DNA of 64,000 nucleotides, from assembly GCA_934668695.1 (NCBI GenBank), contig CAKUOD010000005.1, forward strand, positions 1-64,000, written 5' to 3'. Positions within the stretch are counted from its first letter, which is position 1; every line of letters starts with the position of its first letter. The DNA comes from an uncultured Collinsella sp. (GTDB lineage Bacteria; Actinomycetota; Coriobacteriia; Coriobacteriales; Coriobacteriaceae). Positions 60,344 through 64,000 of the stretch are shown piece by piece. A program made the translations under genes and the position numbers. The notes below the pieces were generated by a model, which searched no databases, had not been told where the DNA came from, and saw only the letters and a list, made by a program, of their open reading frames with translations.

Positions 60344-61276
60344 TTACTGACGATCGAGCTTGCGGACAGCAACGCGCTTGCTGTACTCATCGACGTGGCC
60401 GAAGTCGCCGATGCCGACGGACTCGGCAACGTTGGCGCCGGTGGCCATAGCGAGCTTCATGGCCTCCTCGACGTTGTCGCGATCCCTGTACCACTTGTGC
60501 AGGAACGCAGCGAGGGTGCAGTCGCCGGCGCAGACGGAAGAGACCAGCTTGATGTTGAACTCACGCTTGGCATACCAGATGTCCTCGCCGTTGGAGAAGT
60601 AGGCGTCACCGCGGCTACCACGGGTGAGCAGCACGTTCTGGACGCCAGCCTCGTGAGCCAGCTTCATGGCAACGCGGACCTCGTCGTCGGTGTCGACCGG
60701 CACGCCGAAGATGGCCTTCATCTCGTGATGGTTCGGCTTGATGAGCAGCGGCTTCTTGTGAGCGAGCTCCTTGAGCTTGTCGGAGGACAGGTCCAGGACG
60801 ACGTCGGCGCCACGGGCCTGAGCGTGCTCCATGACCTGAGCCAGGAAGTCGGGCGTAGCTTTGGGAGGCACGGAGCCGGAGACGATCAGGCACTCAAGGT
60901 CGCCCGCGGTGTCCAGGATGTTGTAGAGCTCCTCCTGGTGCTGCGGCGTGATCGGAGCACCAGGGTTCAAGATGCCGTACTCGTGCTGGCCATCGTTGAC
61001 GTAGGTGTTGATGCGCGTGATACCGTCGGTCCAGACCGGGCGGCAGAGGCAACCCAGGTTCATGACCTCCTCGACGATAAACTTGCCCGTGAAGCCGGCG
61101 AAGAAGCCGAGCGCGACGGTGTCGACGCCCATCTTCTTAAAGGCGAAGGACACGTCGAGGCCCTTGCCGTTAGCCGTGTAGCTGGCCGAGCCGGTGCGGA
61201 CGTTCTCGTCGGGCTCGAGCGGAGAGCTCGAAACCGTCATGTCGACAGCCGGGTTAGCGGTTAGCGTGTAGAACAT
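60344..61276 (-). CDS. PfkB-family sugar-phosphate kinase, paralogue of the neighbouring gene
   Basis: A 310-residue kinase with the same blocks as its neighbour: MFYTLTANPAVDM, ANGKGLDVSF, GFFAGFTGKFI, VWTDGITRINTY, GSVPPK, LLIKPNHHEM, and CAGDCTLAAF where Cys replaces Ser after the catalytic Asp. FruK/LacC type. The close block-by-block match suggests tandem duplication with later divergence in substrate or regulation. Its placement directly downstream of ptsI implies use of PTS-delivered sugar phosphates. No fruA-type permease is present in the window. Confidence 0.83.
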   Translation of the reverse strand: MFYTLTANPAVDMTVSSSPLEPDENVRTGSASYTANGKGLDVSFAFKKMGVDTVALGFFAGFTGKFIVEEVMNLGCLCRPVWTDGITRINTYVNDGQHEYGILNPGAPITPQHQEELYNILDTAGDLECLIVSGSVPPKATPDFLAQVMEHAQARGADVVLDLSSDKLKELAHKKPLLIKPNHHEMKAIFGVPVDTDDEVRVAMKLAHEAGVQNVLLTRGSRGDAYFSNGEDIWYAKREFNIKLVSSVCAGDCTLAAFLHKWYRDRDNVEEAMKLAMATGANVAESVGIGDFGHVDEYSKRVAVRKLDRQ

Positions 61277-61303
61277 TTACAGTACCCCCTGTATATGTGA
61301 GGG

Positions 61304-61333
61304 CCGCGTGGTCGGCCCATTCCAACCACGCGG
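61304..61333 (-). repeat. hairpin between ptsI and the PfkB gene
   Basis: Perfect 9-bp arms CCGCGTGGT/ACCACGCGG with a 12-nt loop, no T-tract. Probable mRNA-processing or stabilising hairpin. Confidence 0.5.
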
Positions 61334-61350
61334 TTACCTCTGATACCAAA

Positions 61351-63054
61351 TTAGCGAGCTGCGGACTCGAGCAGTGCCTTGACCTCGGCAGCGGTGTTGC
61401 AGGCGAGCGCCTTCTCGGCGAGCTCGTCGCACTCGGCCTTGGTCCACTGGCTGATGGTCTTGCGGGCGCGCAGGATGGACGGAGCGCTCATCGAGAACTC
61501 CTCCAGGCCCCAGCTGATCAGCAGCGGCTCGAGCAGCGGATCGGCAGCAGCCTCGCCGCACATACCGACCATGATGCCGGCCTTCACGCCGCTCTCGATG
61601 ATGTTCTTGAGCGAGCGGAGCACGGCGGGATAGTAAACCTGGTACAGGTTGGAGATGGTGTCGTTACCACGGTCGGCGCACATGGTGTAGCCAATCAGGT
61701 CGTTGGTGCCGATGGAGAAGAAGTCGGCGACCTCGGCCAGGCGGTCGGCGAGCAGCGAGGCGGCAGGCGTCTCGACCATGATGCCGACCTCGATGTTCTC
61801 GTTGAACTTGCGACCCTCTTCGGTCAGCTCGGCCTTGCACTGCTCGACAAGCTCCTTGACAGCCAAGACCTCCTCGACACAGGTGACGAGCGGGATCATG
61901 ATCTTGACGTCACCGAAGGCGCTAGCGCGCAGCAGGGCGCGGAGCTGGACCTTGTACTGGTCGGGGTTGGCCAGGCAGTAACGCACGGCGCGGAAGCCCA
62001 TGAAGGGGTTCTCTTCCTTGACCATGTGCAGGTACGGAATCTCCTTGTCGCCACCCACATCGAGCGTGCGGATGATGACCGGAGCGCCCTTGAGCGCGCT
62101 GGCGACCTTACGGTAGGCGTTGAACTGCTCCTCCTCGGAAGGAAGCTCGGCGGAGTCCATGAACAGGAACTCGGAGCGGAACAGGCCAATGGCCTCGGCG
62201 TCATGATCGAGCGCGTTGGGTACATCATCGGGGTTACCGATGTTGCAGGCGATGATCTTCTTGATGCCGTCGGCAGTCACGGACGGCTTGCCGCGGAAGG
62301 CCTCGAGAGCCGCCTTCTCGGCAGCGAAAGCCTCGGCCTTGGCAGTGTAGGCGGCGAGCGTCTCCTCATCGGGATCGGCCTCAACGATACCCTTGCCACC
62401 GTCAACGACAACGGTCATGCCGTTGCGCAGTGCGGTGCAGCTGTTGGAAACCGAAAGGACGGCCGGGATCTCGAGGGCGCGCGCGATGATCGCGGAGTGT
62501 GACGTGCGGCCACCGGTCTCGGTGACGATGCCGGCAACATGGGCCTTATCGATCGTGGCGGTCATGGACGGCGTGAGGTCGTGCACGACAACGACGGTAT
62601 TCTCGGGCAGGACGGAGAGGTCGACGACCTCCTTGCCCAGCAGCTCGGCCAGAATACCGGTGCGGATGTCGGCGATGTCGGCCGCGCGCAGACGGAACAT
62701 CTCGTCGTCCATGGACAGGAACATGTTCTCGAACATGGTCGAGGTGTCCATGAGCGCCTGCTCGGCGCAGGTGCCGCCGTCAATGGCGGCGTTGATGGCG
62801 TCGGTCATGCCCGGATCCTGAGCCAGGACAATGTGTCCGCTCATGATCTCGGCCTCGGCCTCGCCCACCGTCTCCTTCATGTGGTCGGCCTGAGCCTGGG
62901 TCTTCTCGCAGAAGACCGAAAGAGCGGTCTGATAGCGCTCCTTCTCTGCTGCCGAATCAGCAACCTCGTGCGGCTCAAACGTCAAGTCGGGATCGACGGC
63001 GACCATGACGGTGCCGATACCGATGCCCTCGGAAGCGTTGACTCCCTGATACAT
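61351..63054 (-). CDS. ptsI: PTS Enzyme I, phosphoenolpyruvate-protein phosphotransferase
   Basis: A 567-residue cytosolic Enzyme I transferring phosphate from PEP to HPr. The N-terminal HPr-binding domain leads to the phospho-histidine His186 in GGRTSHSAIIAR. The C-terminal PEP-binding barrel has GIGLFRSEFLFM-like sequence (here AIGLFRSEFLFMDS), PVIIRTLDVGGDK, IGTNDLIGYTM and the active-site Cys in VGMCGEAAAD. Two ATGs (63060 and 63054) are possible; the second gives the family N terminus MYQGVNASEGIGIG and has GAGAGG seven bases before it. A terminator hairpin separates it from ptsH. Confidence 0.94.
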   Translation of the reverse strand: MYQGVNASEGIGIGTVMVAVDPDLTFEPHEVADSAAEKERYQTALSVFCEKTQAQADHMKETVGEAEAEIMSGHIVLAQDPGMTDAINAAIDGGTCAEQALMDTSTMFENMFLSMDDEMFRLRAADIADIRTGILAELLGKEVVDLSVLPENTVVVVHDLTPSMTATIDKAHVAGIVTETGGRTSHSAIIARALEIPAVLSVSNSCTALRNGMTVVVDGGKGIVEADPDEETLAAYTAKAEAFAAEKAALEAFRGKPSVTADGIKKIIACNIGNPDDVPNALDHDAEAIGLFRSEFLFMDSAELPSEEEQFNAYRKVASALKGAPVIIRTLDVGGDKEIPYLHMVKEENPFMGFRAVRYCLANPDQYKVQLRALLRASAFGDVKIMIPLVTCVEEVLAVKELVEQCKAELTEEGRKFNENIEVGIMVETPAASLLADRLAEVADFFSIGTNDLIGYTMCADRGNDTISNLYQVYYPAVLRSLKNIIESGVKAGIMVGMCGEAAADPLLEPLLISWGLEEFSMSAPSILRARKTISQWTKAECDELAEKALACNTAAEVKALLESAAR

Positions 63055-63105
63055 TCCCATTCCTCTCTCCGTGTCATGTGATAAAGCGTTTTGCCATATC
63101 CATGA

Positions 63106-63142
63106 CAAAAGAGCGCAGCTACCTTAAAACAGGTCACTGCGC
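63106..63142 (-). terminator. attenuator-like terminator between ptsH and ptsI
   Basis: On the minus strand, GCGCAG and ACCT pair with AGGT and CTGCGC around TTTTA, followed by TCTTTTG. Partial read-through would give more HPr than Enzyme I. Confidence 0.65.
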
Positions 63143-63187
63143 CCCCAAATATGAACTTAGTTGTTCAACATGCGACCCGTTTGAGTT

Positions 63188-63451
63188 CTACTCGCCAAGA
63201 CCGCTCTTGATGAGCTCGATGGCAGCAGCCAGAGCCTCGGCCTCGTCGGCGCCGTCGCACTTGACCTCGACCTCGGTGCCGCAGGGGATACCAGCAGCCA
63301 TGAGGGCCATCGGGGACTTGCCGTTGACCTCCTTCTCGGGGGTGACGACCGTCACATCACAGGCGTACTTGCCCATGGTGGAGGCAAACAGACCAGCCGG
63401 ACGCATGTGCAGACCCTGAGGATTAACGAGGGTAGCCTTCTCAGAAACCAT
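63188..63451 (-). CDS. ptsH: PTS phosphocarrier protein HPr
   Basis: An 87-residue HPr. The phospho-carrier histidine is His15 in NPQGLHMRPAG. Ser46 in VNGKSPMALM is the site that HPr kinase phosphorylates in Gram-positive bacteria, so carbon-catabolite signalling through HPr-Ser-P is plausible. AAAAGGAG precedes the ATG by six bases. First gene of the ptsH-ptsI transcript. Confidence 0.95.
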   Translation of the reverse strand: MVSEKATLVNPQGLHMRPAGLFASTMGKYACDVTVVTPEKEVNGKSPMALMAAGIPCGTEVEVKCDGADEAEALAAAIELIKSGLGE

Positions 63452-63590
63452 AATTGACTCCTTTTTTGTGTTTAACCCCTGTCATGCATGTGGCAGGAGT
63501 CAGATTCACGACGTTGTTTATATTAACTCACATCAAACGGTTTTTCATTGTGTTTCGCACGAATTGTTGGACAGATGTCGTTCGCTGTCC

Positions 63591-63719
63591 GCTCGCCTGC
63601 CGGGCGGGGCGATTAAGTTTGCTGCTCTACAGTCCTGCGCAAGACGGAAAGCACATTAAGTGCTTTCCTTTGCGTGCGGAACTCGCGACAAACTTAATCG
63701 CCCCGCCCGGCAGGCGAGC
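63591..63719 (-). repeat. structured palindromic element, family A copy 3
   Basis: Perfect 31-bp arms (63591-63621, 63689-63719), starting GCTCGCCTGCCGGGCGGGGC, enclose a 67-nt core. On the minus strand the core reads CGCGAGTTCCGCACG, then AAGCACTTAATGTGCTT and GCAGGACTGT, matching copies at 18360 and 24868. The orientation is opposite to those. Confidence 0.88.
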
Positions 63720-63887
63720 TGCGGAAACTCGGTCGGTCCAGAGCAATATCGCGCAAACGGAATTCTGGCTGAATAACTGTTTGCATGGGAGATCTGGTTG
63801 ATGCGGTCATCTCTGCCCTCTTGTGGACTGAGGAGTGTCCCAAACTGCCGGCAGAAAAGGAACGTCCCTAAGTGCCGAATTGGGATG

Positions 63888-63923
63888 AAAAAGGCGGAGG
63901 CCCTGGAGAGGGTCTCCGCCTTT
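63888..63923 (-). terminator. intrinsic terminator of the gene at the window end
   Basis: On the minus strand, AAGGCGGAG-A-CCCT, loop CTCC, AGGG-C-CTCCGCCTT is followed by TTTC. Confidence 0.85.
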
Positions 63924-63958
63924 GTTACAGGGGGCGATGGTATTCGCGTGTTGCGGGA

Positions 63959-64000
63959 TTAGACCAGGCGGGCGTTGATCGTCTTGGCGATCTCGGCGGC
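63959..64000 (-). CDS. C-terminal fragment of a gene continuing beyond the window
   Basis: The minus strand reads AAEIAKTINARLV and a TAA stop, open to the window edge, with a good terminator 36 nt downstream. Thirteen residues are too few to name a family. Confidence 0.55.
   Translation of the reverse strand, partial: AAEIAKTINARLV

Larger units (their letters stand above)
63452..63958. other. intergenic region upstream of ptsH
   Basis: 507 bases without a supported gene. It contains a minus-strand -10-like TAATAT at 63520-63525 without a good -35, family A element copy 3 (63591-63719), about 165 bases in which nothing is recognised, and the terminator of the truncated gene at the window end. 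Confidence 0.6.

Overview
The window is most likely chromosomal DNA of a high-GC gut actinobacterium of the class Coriobacteriia, probably Collinsella-like. The basis is a Firmicute-style GlgC/GlgD pair in a high-GC genome, a PTS HPr with both His15 and Ser46, a single-chain Fe-S L-serine dehydratase, and Coriobacteria-type ABC transporter proteins. The genus is inferred from gene content and style; no database was searched.

Layout. 1-1713: tRNA-Ala(GGC), thiamine pyrophosphokinase and a HAD hydrolase. 2045-15683: a glycogen block (glgB, glgP, glgC, glgD, glgA), then a GH13-GH77 amylase/4-alpha-glucanotransferase fusion and a small FmdB-type zinc ribbon. GlgB and GlgA both carry Lys/Ala/Thr-rich histone-H1-like tails. 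Similar TGGTAAAAC-type palindromes lie before glgB and before the fusion gene. 15825-24700: housekeeping genes (rsmB, fmt, def, priA, gltX on the minus strand, metK on the plus strand). 25013-32035: L-serine dehydratase, a membrane-anchored L,D-transpeptidase and a MacAB-like export system.

32073-55016 looks like an inserted cobalamin island. A 60-bp near-identical direct repeat brackets it, with an IS21-type transposase remnant at the left edge and an IS3-type remnant at the right edge, and its base composition is visibly richer in G+C than the flanks. Seventeen tightly overlapping minus-strand genes (cbiF to cbiJ) encode the anaerobic corrin pathway from cobalt-sirohydrochlorin to adenosylcobalamin, including nucleotide-loop assembly. 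A divergent plus-strand operon, behind a strong promoter and a divergent cobalamin riboswitch, encodes an exported CbiK-type chelatase, a lipoprotein, a binding protein, a permease and an ATPase.

55039-64000: TetR regulator, LPG-synthase-type membrane protein, three identical tandem tRNA-Glu(CTC) genes, CCA-adding enzyme, two tandem PfkB sugar-phosphate kinases, PTS Enzyme I and HPr, and the last codons of a gene that runs out of the window.

The non-coding sequence is rich in palindromes. Most notable is a family of three structured elements (18360, 24868, 63591). They share a conserved 65-69-nt core, but each is closed by long outer arms whose sequence differs from copy to copy while staying self-complementary. 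A second family (15752, 32048, 54957) includes the repeat that brackets the cobalamin island.
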